Counted from the stretch's first letter, positions 1-8,317 are shown. The stretch: DNA of 64,000 nt from Bacteroidales bacterium (GCA_028689615.1 JAQVCV010000013.1:1-64000), one strand, 5' to 3'. Notes: generated by a model not told the origin, from the letters alone. Numbers and translations are program-made.

Positions 1-273
1 CCGTGGGGAGACTTCCTTCTGCTGAAGTTTTTCTGCCCTGACTGTGGGGAGACTTCCTTCGGCTGAAGTTTTTCTGCCCTGACTCTGGGGAGACTTCCTT
101 CGGCTGAAGTTTTTCTGCCCTGACTCTGGGGAGACTTCCTTCGGCTGAAGTTTTTCTGCCCTGACTCTGGGGAGACTTCCTTCGGCTGAAGTTTTTCTGC
201 CCTGACCGTGGGGAGACTTCCTTCGGCTGAAGTTTTTTCGCCCAGACTGTGGGGAGACTTCCTTCGGCTGAAG
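1..273. repeat. 41-bp tandem repeat, six full copies plus a partial seventh
   Basis: Units begin at 1, 42, 83, 124, 165, 206 and 247, an exact 41-bp period with only a few substitutions. Each unit carries the short inverted repeat CTTC-ggct-GAAG (or ACTTC/GAAGT with a longer loop), so each copy could fold as a small hairpin. The array continues off the left edge of the window. There are no CRISPR-like variable spacers and no convincing ORF. It lies downstream of a minus-strand operon. Confidence 0.95.
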
Positions 274-387
274 TTAATCGTTAATGCTTATTATTTCTAA
301 AGGGGTTAGGGGGCAGAGGGATGAGGAAAGAAAGAATTTGCTGTGCCCTTGCACTTGTTAAAACCGAAGCCAAAGTCTCGCTCCTCA
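274..387. other. Spacer between tandem repeat and secreted paralogue
   Basis: No gene, clear terminator or promoter is seen here. Reading on in frame past the stop of the neighbouring minus-strand gene gives no recognisable sorting domain, so that gene does not appear simply truncated by a point mutation at its end. Confidence 0.6.
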
Positions 388-2100
388 TCACTCATGCCTG
401 ATTGCTTTTGGATCGATCACAGGTGCCACGATTACTTCAATTTGGTCGTTGTCGGTACATCCGTTTGGGGCGGTGGCTGTTACGGCGTAGGTTCCGGAAG
501 TGGTAACCCAAAGGGTTGATTGGGTTGATCCGTCGTTCCACAGGTAGCTGAAACCTGCTCCGGCATCGAGCAGAAGGGTTCCTCCCTGGCACAACACGGT
601 GTCGTTGCCCAGGTTGACCAGCGGTCCGGTAAGGAGCGAAAGGGCGAGGTTGACGGTTGAATCGCAACCCAGTGCGGAGGTACCATTATAGGTATAATTG
701 CCCGGCCAATGGAGCCACTGGTTGTTGAACCACAGGCTGTCGGAGGGGCACATAACATCGGTTGTATTTCGGGTTTGCGATCGGCGGAGCATGTGATTTA
801 GTGTGGGCCATTCCACGGTAAAGGCATACCACCAGGTGTTGATGGTTCGGGTGTCGCCGGTAACCAAGCCCCAGGTGTGGCATCCGGGAGGGGCCAGACA
901 TCCGTCGAGTTGAACTGTTCCGGCAGTGAGCTGACGGTCGTCCCAGTAGAGGAGTGGCCGGTCGCCCGCAGGTCTGATCAGGTCAACCACGAATCCGCCG
1001 GCCTGTATCTCGATGTCGTAGAGGGGCAGGTTGGTCAGCCCGTTGATGTAGGTGATGTCGAAGGTTACCGGTGTTCCGTTTGGTACGGGCGTGCCCACAC
1101 CGTTGAGGCCATTCCAGGTTAGGGTGTTGGAGCCGGTTGTCACGGCCTGCACCAGGTTCACATCTTCGGGTTGGTAGCCTGGCAGGGGATTGATGCCCAC
1201 CATCACGCTCACAGTTCCACTCTGAGTTACTGCTACATTGAGGTTTACGCTTCCGTTGCAAGGGTTGTCGAGCGATACCTGGCTTATGCTCCCTGGGTTG
1301 CCTGTTGGGAAAAGGGCGGGGTCGGGGTTGTTGAAAAAGATTTTGTATTCGGGATAAACCGAATTCTCTGTACGCGACTTTCGGGCTTCGGTAAAAGGCT
1401 GGTAGTTGTTGCACCCGTTGTGGTTGCATCCAATTCTGAACAGGTGGGGCTGCATTCCGTTGAAACCAATGCGGGTCACTATCTGGTCGGTGCTATAAAC
1501 AAAGAGGCTGCCGTTGAAATGTGCGTAGTCGTCCATGGTGCTCAGGTACCAGTTTCTGGACCAGAGGCGCCCGCTGACGGGGTTGTTGGCGGCATCGGTC
1601 ACGGTTAGGTCGAAGTACAGGAGTACAGGATCGGGAGGGTTCGATCCAATAACCACCGTGTCCATAAATTCAAGGTAATAATCGCCTGCTGCCGGCGGAA
1701 AGAACACGAAAGGGGAGTAGCCACCTGCTGCCACCGGCGCGGGGCCTGCAGCAGCCTGGTTGTAGGTTTCAATAAAACCTGTGCCGGCAACCGGCACCGG
1801 AGTGGTGTCGTAAACCACCACTCCGGCCGTGTTGGTGATACGAAAACTGCCCAGCTTAAGGTATTGCCAGTTCATGCCAAACCACACCTTTTCTGAAGTG
1901 GATGCAACAGAAAAGCAGATGCGGTTGTCGGGTGTTGACTGGGTGAGGCCAAAGGTGCCGTAGCCACCCGGAGCCCCGTTGTGCGAGATAACCACCACGC
2001 CACTGTCGGCTGCCGTGGGGCGCAACTGTTTGGTCCCTTCGGCCAGAGCCGCCACAGGCACCAGCACCAGCAGCAACACAATACAGACGAAGGGAGGCAT
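388..2100 (-). CDS. Secreted Bacteroidota surface-type protein, paralogue B
   Basis: A 570-residue exported protein. The track start at 2148 lies inside the upstream gene; the ATG at 2100 gives a normal signal peptide (hydrophobic core, cleavage near AALA|EG) and leaves 4 bp after the preceding stop. The middle has a PVPNGTPV/TYINGLTNLP section resembling the beta-rich modules of gliding-motility-type proteins. The last ~90 residues form an Ig-like module (LGNDTVLCQGG...SGTYAVTATAPNGC) that in this phylum usually precedes a sorting domain. No type A or type B sorting domain follows: the protein ends at DPKAIRHE. It closely resembles the next gene along its whole length, so the pair arose by tandem duplication. 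Surface role is inferred; biochemical function is unknown. Confidence 0.8.
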   Translation of the reverse strand: MPPFVCIVLLLVLVPVAALAEGTKQLRPTAADSGVVVISHNGAPGGYGTFGLTQSTPDNRICFSVASTSEKVWFGMNWQYLKLGSFRITNTAGVVVYDTTPVPVAGTGFIETYNQAAAGPAPVAAGGYSPFVFFPPAAGDYYLEFMDTVVIGSNPPDPVLLYFDLTVTDAANNPVSGRLWSRNWYLSTMDDYAHFNGSLFVYSTDQIVTRIGFNGMQPHLFRIGCNHNGCNNYQPFTEARKSRTENSVYPEYKIFFNNPDPALFPTGNPGSISQVSLDNPCNGSVNLNVAVTQSGTVSVMVGINPLPGYQPEDVNLVQAVTTGSNTLTWNGLNGVGTPVPNGTPVTFDITYINGLTNLPLYDIEIQAGGFVVDLIRPAGDRPLLYWDDRQLTAGTVQLDGCLAPPGCHTWGLVTGDTRTINTWWYAFTVEWPTLNHMLRRSQTRNTTDVMCPSDSLWFNNQWLHWPGNYTYNGTSALGCDSTVNLALSLLTGPLVNLGNDTVLCQGGTLLLDAGAGFSYLWNDGSTQSTLWVTTSGTYAVTATAPNGCTDNDQIEVIVAPVIDPKAIRHE

Positions 2101-2104
2101 GGGA

Positions 2105-3841
2105 TTAATTGTGCTTGATGGGCTTTGTTGGAATAACCGGTGCAGCAATTACGTATATCTCATCGCTACCGCTACAGCCATTGGGTGCAGTGGCATTTAA
2201 CGAATAAAGGCCAGTAGTGGACACTGTTATCGAAGATGAAGTAGCTCCGGTGCTCCATTGATAAACAAATCCAACTCCTGTAGTAGCTTGTAATGTTAGC
2301 GTCGCACCTTGACAAAGGGTAGTATCTGGCCCAAAGTCAACAGCCGGACCCGGTTTTACATTTAAGGTTAGTGAACGAGTAGAATCACAGCCCATAAAGT
2401 TAGTATAAACTTCATTATACACTCCGCTGGTAGTTTGTTGTGCACCGGCAAAGAAATAGCTTTCACCGTTACAAATTTCATGGTTCAAGGCAATGAAATG
2501 GGATCTTCTGTAAGTCAGGTTAATAGGAGCTAAAGTTGTACTAAGTGAGTACCACCATGTATTCATAGTGTTTACATCTCCGTTATCGTAGGGCCAGGAG
2601 TGACAGCCTGTGGTGCCTCCGCACCCCGTGAAGTTAAATCCTGTTGCCCATAAATTGGTATCATCCCAGTAAACTAAAGGCTGAGGCCCTGTAGGACGAA
2701 CAAGGTTAATGACAAATCCGCTTGGTGCGGCTTCAATGTCGTACATTGGAAGGTTTGTCAATCCATTGATGTAAGTCACTACAATATCAACTGACGTTCC
2801 ATTAGGTACTGGTTGTCCTAACCCGTTGTTTCCATTCCATGTAATGATGTTGGGCGTATTGGCAACTACGTCAGCACTCAAGAGTATATCTTCTGGCTGA
2901 TAGCCCGGTAAAGGATTGATGTCAACCAAAATGCTAACATTCCCTGATTTATTTACATTTACCTGGATATCCATTGTTCCATCACAATCGTTAATTGGAA
3001 CTACCGAAGTAACAGCCCCCATAATCCCCGTTGGGTAAACATTGGGGTCAGGGTTATTGAGAAAAATTTTGTATTGAGCATAGGTGCTGTTGCCAGTCCT
3101 TGATTTTCTGGCCTGATCAAATGGCTCGGTGTTGTTGCAGCCGTTCGGATTGCAGGCCACCCGGAAGAAATAGGGTCTGATGCCGTTAAAATTAATTTCT
3201 GTTACGATTTGATCGTCGGAATAAGAGTAGAGTTTACCTCTGAAAATGTCGCTGGCAGTACCACCCTGTGTGCTTAAAAACCAGTTTTTGGAATAAACCC
3301 GACCAGGGATAGCTACATTTCCGGATGTGGCAACAGTGAGGTCAAAATATCTTAATTCTGCGTCTTGTCCTCCCCAACCTCCAGCTGTGGTATACTCAAA
3401 CTCGATGTAATAATCTCCGGCAGAAGGCGGATTCCAGAGAATTGCAGTATATCCGCCTGTGGCAACGTTGGATGGGCCGGCAATGGCCTTGTAATAATTG
3501 TTAATAAATCCGGCTCCCGATGTAGGAACTGGAGCTGATGGTTTGGCAATAGTTCCATTGGCTCTTTTAATGACGTAATTGGCCGAATTTGTATAAATCC
3601 ATTTCATTCCTAGATAGACTTTTTCTGAAGTGCTGTTTATCTTGAACCAAATACGACTGTCTTCAGGTGCGGTTGAAACAGCGAAGTGTCCATATACACC
3701 ACCACTTGATATGCCCTTCGATACAATAATAACACCGCGTCCAACACTGTCGGAAGGGAAAGGCATTAGTTCTTTAGTGCCCTCGGCGAAAACTGAACAA
3801 ACAAAAAAGAAAGCGTAAAGAATGAGAATGGGTTTAATCAT
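2105..3841 (-). CDS. Secreted Bacteroidota surface-type protein, paralogue A
   Basis: A 578-residue exported protein. A signal peptide of about 19 residues ends near SVFA|EG. It is colinear with the 388-2100 product: both start EGTK after cleavage, share a GCNN...ARKSRT segment mid-protein, a PEDI/PEDV plus TYINGLTNLP module, a cysteine-containing segment around CHSW, and a terminal LGPDTTLCQGA-type Ig-like module. It ends at KPIKHN, also with no T9SS sorting domain, so both copies lost the domain together or never had it. It is the second gene of a likely operon after the 3864-4079 stub (22 bp apart), driven from the -7 box at 4160. Function unknown; a cell-surface or secreted structural role is inferred. 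Confidence 0.8.
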   Translation of the reverse strand: MIKPILILYAFFFVCSVFAEGTKELMPFPSDSVGRGVIIVSKGISSGGVYGHFAVSTAPEDSRIWFKINSTSEKVYLGMKWIYTNSANYVIKRANGTIAKPSAPVPTSGAGFINNYYKAIAGPSNVATGGYTAILWNPPSAGDYYIEFEYTTAGGWGGQDAELRYFDLTVATSGNVAIPGRVYSKNWFLSTQGGTASDIFRGKLYSYSDDQIVTEINFNGIRPYFFRVACNPNGCNNTEPFDQARKSRTGNSTYAQYKIFLNNPDPNVYPTGIMGAVTSVVPINDCDGTMDIQVNVNKSGNVSILVDINPLPGYQPEDILLSADVVANTPNIITWNGNNGLGQPVPNGTSVDIVVTYINGLTNLPMYDIEAAPSGFVINLVRPTGPQPLVYWDDTNLWATGFNFTGCGGTTGCHSWPYDNGDVNTMNTWWYSLSTTLAPINLTYRRSHFIALNHEICNGESYFFAGAQQTTSGVYNEVYTNFMGCDSTRSLTLNVKPGPAVDFGPDTTLCQGATLTLQATTGVGFVYQWSTGATSSSITVSTTGLYSLNATAPNGCSGSDEIYVIAAPVIPTKPIKHN

Positions 3842-3863
3842 ACTATGATTGTCAATTGATTAA

Positions 3864-4079
3864 TTATGTATTTTTAAATTCATTGATGAATACGGATTCT
3901 TTCGATCGGGATGGAATTGGCAAATTCCAACTCTCAAAACTGATCCCTTTGTCGCTCGAATTGCCAGCTTTAAAGGTAATTTCCGGTGCCGCAAACCAGA
4001 ATTCCGTGTCGTTTTGTGCCGCGGCCCCAACCGCAAGCACCATTGCCAGTGCAACGATCGCATATTTCAACAGTTTCAT
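3864..4079 (-). pseudogene. N-terminal stub of a secreted IgGFc-binding-like/gliding-type protein
   Basis: A 71-residue ORF with a clean signal peptide (MKLLKYAIVALAMVLAVGAAA|Q) followed by NDTEFWFAAPEIT. That opening is, from memory of the family, the typical start of much larger Bacteroidota exported proteins with an IgGFc-binding-type N-terminal domain. After about 35 mature residues the match stops and the ORF ends, so it looks like the start of a gene whose body was deleted. It keeps its promoter (-7 box TATCTTTG at 4160-4167) and stands 22 bp before paralogue A, so it may survive as a leader ORF of that operon. It could instead be a genuine small exported peptide; a pseudogene is the better guess. 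Confidence 0.55.
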
Positions 4080-4159
4080 TTTCCTTTATTCATTTGGTTC
4101 AAACGGTAATCAGACATAAGCAACCCTCCGGGGGTTGTAGCATAGGTTTTTCTGGAAAA

Positions 4160-4167
4160 CAAAGATA
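4160..4167 (-). promoter_or_regulatory. -7 box of the secreted-paralogue operon
   Basis: The minus strand reads TATCTTTG, a perfect TAnnTTTG. A TTG lies 19 bp upstream (4187-4189), the usual -33 spacing. The predicted leader to the ATG at 4079 is about 75 nt. Confidence 0.65.
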
Positions 4168-4222
4168 GGGAGTTTGTTGTATCGCTCCAAGTTGCAACGG
4201 GAAGCGGCTCAAGCGTTTTTCG

Positions 4223-4230
4223 TATTTTTG
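4223..4230 (+). promoter_or_regulatory. -7 box of fabG
   Basis: TATTTTTG matches TAnnTTTG. It is divergent from the minus-strand promoter 60 bp away. It lies downstream of the track start for fabG, which supports the internal ATG at 4291. Confidence 0.6.
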
Positions 4231-4290
4231 CAGGGCCATCGGTGGTTGAATCCCGGGGCATTGCATTGTAAAACTGTTAAATTGAATACT

Positions 4291-5037
4291 ATGAAACTTT
4301 TAGAAGGAAAAATTGCTCTGGTTACCGGAGCCTCTCGCGGCATCGGTCGCGCCATCGTGTTGAAGTTTGCTGCCGAAGGGGCCGATGTGGCCTTCACCGA
4401 TCTGGCAATCGACGAGAACACTGCCTCGCTTGAGGCCGAGATTGCAGCCCTGGGGCGCAAAGGGAAAGGGTATGCCGCCGATGCATCGGACCTGACAGCC
4501 AGCGAGAAACTGGTTGAAGAGGTGACCAAAGACTTTGGTACCATTGATATTCTGGTGAACAACGCCGGAATCACCCGCGACCAACTGCTCATGCGCATGA
4601 GTGAAACCGATTGGGATCTGGTGCTGAAAATAAACCTTAAATCGGTGTTCAACATGACCAAAGCGGTTCAGCGCGTGATGCTCAAAGCCCGCAAAGGTGC
4701 CATCATCAACATGAGTTCGGTGGTGGGTGTGAGTGGCAACGCCGGCCAGTCGAACTATTCGGCCTCCAAAGCCGGCATGATCGGATTCACCAAAAGCATT
4801 GCCCAGGAGCTCGGTTCGCGCAACATCCGCGTGAATGCCGTGGCCCCCGGTTTCATCGAAACGGCCATGACCGCCAAACTGCCCGAAGATGTCCGCAAAA
4901 ACTGGATCGAAGGAATTCCCCTCAAGCGCGGCGGCACCCCCGACGATGTTGCCAACGCCTGCACCTTCCTCGCCTCCGACCTCTCGGGCTACGTCACCGG
5001 CCAGGTGTTGCATGTGTGTGGCGGGATGCTGATGTAG
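4291..5037 (+). CDS. fabG: 3-oxoacyl-[ACP] reductase
   Basis: A 248-residue short-chain dehydrogenase that reduces 3-oxoacyl-ACP with NADPH in fatty-acid elongation (cytosolic). The Rossmann motif TGASRGIG is at 12-19, NNAG at 90-93, the catalytic serine near 142 (NMSS) and the YSASK pair Y156/K160, with the PGFIETAMT loop typical of FabG. Length and motifs fit the family throughout. The track start at 4174 is upstream of the -7 box at 4223, and the extra 39 residues look like translated leader, so ATG 4291 is used. The gene stands alone, divergent from the secreted-protein operon. A TTTG-rich low-complexity tract follows the stop. Confidence 0.93.
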   Translation: MKLLEGKIALVTGASRGIGRAIVLKFAAEGADVAFTDLAIDENTASLEAEIAALGRKGKGYAADASDLTASEKLVEEVTKDFGTIDILVNNAGITRDQLLMRMSETDWDLVLKINLKSVFNMTKAVQRVMLKARKGAIINMSSVVGVSGNAGQSNYSASKAGMIGFTKSIAQELGSRNIRVNAVAPGFIETAMTAKLPEDVRKNWIEGIPLKRGGTPDDVANACTFLASDLSGYVTGQVLHVCGGMLM

Positions 5038-5056
5038 GATTGTTTGTTTTGTTTGT

Positions 5057-5155
5057 TTTGTTTGTTTGAGTGTTTTGAATGGTTTTTTGGGTTTCAATAT
5101 GGCTAATCAATGTTTAAACCAGGAACCAGCCTATCAGATCACTCAAACAAACAAA
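5057..5155. repeat. 16-bp inverted repeat in low-complexity tract after fabG
   Basis: TTTGTTTGTTTGAGTG (5057-5072) is the perfect reverse complement of 5140-5155, with 67 bp between. The arms are low-complexity, so the symmetry may be trivial, but such arms can act as a loose terminator or mark an inserted fragment. No gene is seen in 5038-5313. Confidence 0.5.
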
Positions 5156-5168
5156 TACCGGAAACCTC

Positions 5169-5231
5169 ATTACTCACTGACGAATAAAAAATGAGACAGC
5201 GGATTATCGATTAGCTCGGGTCTTCTTTAAA
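5169..5231 (+). repeat. Dispersed repeat copy 1 (AGCGGATTATC family)
   Basis: This segment aligns with 57776-57838 over about 62 bp at roughly 80% identity by eye, sharing GACGAATAAAAA and AGCGGATTATCG. A shorter third copy is at 58292-58332. It sits just upstream of the four-helix-bundle gene. Confidence 0.6.
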
Positions 5232-5313
5232 AGAGATTTTTTGAAGACTAAATGTAAATATTAACTTGTCATAACGATTTGTGATTGTGACAATCTAAAA
5301 TAGCATTCTAATT

Positions 5314-5700
5314 ATGACAATTACACGGTTTGAGGATTTGGAGATATGGCAATTGTCAAGGGAATTGAATCGTATAGTTAAAGGCTATACGCATAGGGAA
5401 GCCTTTTCGCGAGATTTTCGATTTATTGATCAGATTACCAGTTCTTGTGGTTCTGTAATGGATTGCATCGCTGAGGGATTTGAACGCGATGGAACCAAAG
5501 AGTTTATCCAGTTTCTTAGTATTGCAAAAGGTTCGTGTGGCGAAGCCAGGTCGCAATGCTATCGTGCCTTTGACTTTAGTTATATCTCATCAGAAGAATT
5601 AAACGATATACTCCTCAGAACAGATGTTCTGAGGAGTAAAATCAGCAATTTTATCTCTTATCTGAAATCTTGCGATTTGAAAGGAAAGAAGTATAAGTAA
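5314..5700 (+). CDS. Four-helix-bundle protein (S23/rRNA-intervening-sequence family)
   Basis: A 128-residue all-helical protein. The opening TRFEDLEIWQLSREL, the middle CIAEGFERDGTKEFIQFLSIAKGS and a helical tail match the family first seen encoded within 23S rRNA intervening sequences and now known as free-standing chromosomal genes in many Bacteroidota. Members form pentameric helical bundles; their cellular role is not established. The ORF begins at the first ATG and has the usual length. It is an isolated gene between fabG and the helicase, with a dispersed repeat ~85 bp upstream, which suggests arrival by a local insertion. No rRNA is seen nearby, so this is not a true intervening sequence. 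Confidence 0.88.
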   Translation: MTITRFEDLEIWQLSRELNRIVKGYTHREAFSRDFRFIDQITSSCGSVMDCIAEGFERDGTKEFIQFLSIAKGSCGEARSQCYRAFDFSYISSEELNDILLRTDVLRSKISNFISYLKSCDLKGKKYK

Positions 5701-5901
5701 TGATATAGTGAAGCAGGTGGTAATGATCTACCCAAGTTCACAAATACTTGAAGTAAAAAATGTCTTTTCTAAAATCAAAAAGAGTTATGGTTGGAAGCGG
5801 ACGAAAACAAAACCAACAAACTTATAAACAGGGTTGGTTATCTTGACCGGCGGGTGACGACCAACCGAACCAAAAAGACAAACGAAACCTAAAACAAATC
5901 A
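5701..5901. other. Intergenic stretch with weak inverted repeat
   Basis: No gene is seen. GGTTGGT (around 5834) and ACCAACC (around 5862) form a 7-bp inverted repeat with a long loop; it has no T-tract on either strand, so it is not called a terminator. Confidence 0.5.
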
Positions 5902-6024
5902 CTAGAACCTCTTCTTCGATTTCTTCTTTCCCCAAACTTCTTCAACGGCGTTGGCGTCAACCGATTGCCGTTTCTTTTTGTAGGGTTTTTCCCAGAAGGG
6001 TTCTTCTTTCTTTTCGGAGGGTTT
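5902..6024 (-). other. In-frame basic tail of the DEAD-box helicase beyond a TAA stop
   Basis: Reading on in frame after the helicase TAA (6025-6027) gives 40 further residues rich in Lys/Arg/Glu (EEPFWEKPYKKKRQSV, ending KKKSKKRF) and then TAG at 5902-5904. Such basic tails are normal in Bacteroidota DEAD-box helicases. The composition and the clean end argue that this was coding until very recently, or still is through readthrough. Confidence 0.7.
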
Positions 6025-7677
6025 TTAGTCGGTTGCGAAGCCGGCCTGAAGTTTCATGCCGTTGTAGCTGGCCTCGTTGAGTGCTCCTACCAGGCGGGAG
6101 GCAAAGCGGCTGTCGATCTCGAAGAAAGAGAACTTGCGGTCGAGGTCGATGCGGCCAATCTCGATGCTGCGGTCGCGGAGGGTTTCGTTGATGAGGCTGA
6201 TAAGGGCTTTGGGGTTGATGTTGTTTTTCAATCCCACGTTCAGGAAAATGCGGCTGAATGCCACACCCTGTCCACCGCGGTCGCGTTTCTTTTTGATCTC
6301 GAAAGTGCCTTTGGGCTGGTCTTTCCCTTTCGAGTCGTATTTGCGTGGTATCTGCGCGTTGATGTTGGAGGCATCGCGGTAGTAATCGAGGAAGCGGTTG
6401 AACTCCATCGAGATGAATTTCTTGATCAGTTCGTCGCGATCCATCCAGCTCAGTTTTTTCATGATCACGGGGAGGAAGCTCTCGATCTCCTCTTCGTTCA
6501 CCTGGGTGTTTTCCATCTTATCAACCAGGTTGAAGAGTTGTTTCTCGCAGATGGTGCGGCCATCAGGCACGGGCATGTAGGTGATGGTCCGTCCGGTGAG
6601 TTTTTCGAGGGTGCGGATGCGTTCCATCTCGCGGGAGTGGATGATGCTGATGGCTACCCCTGTCTTCCCGGCACGTCCGGTGCGACCTGTGCGGTGGATG
6701 TACACCTCGCGGTCGTCGGGAAGGTTGTAGTTGATGATGTGGGTGAGGTCGGTCACGTCGAGACCGCGTGCAGCCACGTCGGTTGCAACCAGAACCTGCA
6801 GATGCCGCAGCCTGAAGCGGTTCATCACATAATCGCGCTGTGCCTGCGACAGGTCGCCATGAAGCGCGTCGGCGTTGTAGCCCTCCTGCATCAGATGGTC
6901 GGCCACCTCTTTGGTCTCGGTGCGGGTGCGGCAAAACACGATGCTGTAGAGGTTGGGGTTGATGTCGATGATTCTTTTCAGGGCTTCGAAGCGGTCGGGG
7001 GCATGAACCATGCAGAAGAAGTGGTTCACGTTTTCGGTGCCTGAGTTCTTTTTGCCGGCGCTGATCTCTTCAGGGTCGTGCATGTAGTTTTTGGCAATAG
7101 CCAGCACTTCGCGGGGCATGGTAGCGCTGAGGAGCATGGTTCGGCGTTCGGCGGGTGCTGTTTCGAGAATGGAGTCGAGCTCTTCTTTGAAGCCCATGTT
7201 GAGCATCTCGTCGGCCTCGTCGAGCACCAGCCATTTAATTTTGGAGATGTCGAGGCGCGACCGGTTGATCAGGTCGAGGGTGCGTCCGGGAGTTCCTACC
7301 ACGAAAGTAGCGCCACGACGCAGGTGTACCATCTGCCGCTCGATGCTTTCGCCGCCATACACCGGCACGATGTGGATACCGGGGATGTTTTTGCTGTAGT
7401 TCGACAGGTCTTTGGCAATCTGGATGCAGAGTTCGCGGGTGGGGCATAAAACGAGCCCTTCGGGAATTTTGTTGCCGGGTTGTGCCTGTTGGAGCATGGG
7501 CAAGCCAAAGGCGGCTGTTTTGCCCGTCCCTGTCTGGGCAAAGGCCAGCAGATCGCGCGATTGCTCAAGAATGAATGGGATGGTGAGTGCCTGAATGGGA
7601 GTTGGGTTTTCGAAGCCCATCTCTTTGATGGCCTCGTGGATTTCCGGTTTGAGAGCGGAGAAATCGAATGATGACAT
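6025..7677 (-). CDS. DEAD-box ATP-dependent RNA helicase (DeaD/CsdA-like)
   Basis: A 550-residue cytosolic RNA-unwinding ATPase, probably acting in ribosome assembly or RNA decay. In order: Q motif (NPTPIQ), motif I AQTGTGKT, PTREL, GTPGR, motif II DEAD (VLDEADEML), motif III SAT, then the second RecA domain with FCRTR, ATDVAARGLD and HRTGRTGRAG. The C-terminal ~80 residues (GRIDLDRKFSFFEID) are the DbpA-type RNA-binding domain. The reading frame stops at TAA directly after that domain, while a typical basic tail continues in frame (see 5902-6024). The promoter predicted at 7786 leaves a ~100-nt 5' leader, a common trait of cold-regulated helicases. Monocistronic, divergent from dgkA. Confidence 0.93.
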   Translation of the reverse strand: MSSFDFSALKPEIHEAIKEMGFENPTPIQALTIPFILEQSRDLLAFAQTGTGKTAAFGLPMLQQAQPGNKIPEGLVLCPTRELCIQIAKDLSNYSKNIPGIHIVPVYGGESIERQMVHLRRGATFVVGTPGRTLDLINRSRLDISKIKWLVLDEADEMLNMGFKEELDSILETAPAERRTMLLSATMPREVLAIAKNYMHDPEEISAGKKNSGTENVNHFFCMVHAPDRFEALKRIIDINPNLYSIVFCRTRTETKEVADHLMQEGYNADALHGDLSQAQRDYVMNRFRLRHLQVLVATDVAARGLDVTDLTHIINYNLPDDREVYIHRTGRTGRAGKTGVAISIIHSREMERIRTLEKLTGRTITYMPVPDGRTICEKQLFNLVDKMENTQVNEEEIESFLPVIMKKLSWMDRDELIKKFISMEFNRFLDYYRDASNINAQIPRKYDSKGKDQPKGTFEIKKKRDRGGQGVAFSRIFLNVGLKNNINPKALISLINETLRDRSIEIGRIDLDRKFSFFEIDSRFASRLVGALNEASYNGMKLQAGFATD

Positions 7678-7785
7678 GTAAATTTTTCGTTAAAACATCC
7701 CAAACAATTGGCGTGGTGGCAATGCCCGGAACATCGTGAATAAAAGTAATTTATGCCAAGCTGTCGGCAGCTTTGCAAAAGGCTG

Positions 7786-7793
7786 CAAAGGTA
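7786..7793 (-). promoter_or_regulatory. -7 box of the helicase
   Basis: The minus strand reads TACCTTTG. It implies a leader of about 100 nt before the ATG at 7677, containing a short AGCTG-tcgg-CAGCT hairpin near 7760-7773. Confidence 0.5.
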
Positions 7794-7857
7794 CGCTATT
7801 TTTTTGAAACAAAAGGGGGTGACCCTTTCTCTGTTTTTTTCTTTAGCGGGGTTTGAG

Positions 7858-7865
7858 TATGTTTG
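7858..7865 (+). promoter_or_regulatory. -7 box of dgkA
   Basis: TATGTTTG matches TAnnTTTG. It overlaps the track ORF start at 7853, so translation must begin later; the ATG at 7940 gives a leader of about 70 nt. Confidence 0.6.
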
Positions 7866-7939
7866 CACTCCGCAAAAGGGTGTCCAACGGGTGCTGTAGT
7901 GGCATTGAAGCTGGCAACACCCTGCTTGAACCCCGGCTT

Positions 7940-8317
7940 ATGATGTTGTTTTTTAAGAATCGGTTGCGCAGTTTTGGTTATGCCTTCAGGGGTGTGGCTG
8001 GTTTGTTTCGTGGTCAGATCAATATCTGGCTGCACGTGGTGGCTGCCCTGATGGTGGTGGTGGCGGGTTTTTGTTTCGGAATCAGCAAGTCCGAATGGCT
8101 GGCAGTGGTGTTGTCTGTTGCTATGGTGTTGGGCGCGGAAGCTTTCAACACCGCCCTAGAGCGGCTCACCGATATGGTTTCACCCGACTACGACCGTAGG
8201 GCCGGAGAGGTGAAGGATGTTGCTGCCGGTGCTGTGTTGCTGGTGAGCCTGGGTGCCCTGGTTGTGGGGCTGGTAGTGTTTGTACCTTATATTATTGACT
8301 TGTTTTCAAATGGCTGA
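7940..8317 (+). CDS. dgkA: Diacylglycerol/undecaprenol kinase, DgkA family
   Basis: A 125-residue integral membrane lipid kinase that phosphorylates diacylglycerol or undecaprenol with ATP, feeding phospholipid recycling or cell-wall carrier supply. Three hydrophobic helices are visible, with the family signature EAFNTALERLTD followed by GEVKDVAAGAVL, which carry the catalytic Glu and metal-binding residues. The track start adds 29 residues that fall across the promoter; ATG 7940 (or 7943) gives the usual length and an amphipathic N-terminus. It overlaps the next gene by 8 bp, so the two are probably translationally coupled. In Gram-negatives the enzyme is usually a DAG kinase; substrate is not decided by sequence here. 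Confidence 0.88.
   Translation: MMLFFKNRLRSFGYAFRGVAGLFRGQINIWLHVVAALMVVVAGFCFGISKSEWLAVVLSVAMVLGAEAFNTALERLTDMVSPDYDRRAGEVKDVAAGAVLLVSLGALVVGLVVFVPYIIDLFSNG

Noticed and set aside
1-273. CRISPR array
   Set aside because: The 41-bp period is continuous repeat with no unique spacers and no cas genes nearby.
5965-7044. Long plus-strand ORF (359 aa) over the helicase
   Set aside because: Antisense to a motif-complete helicase; open only through GC-rich codon bias.
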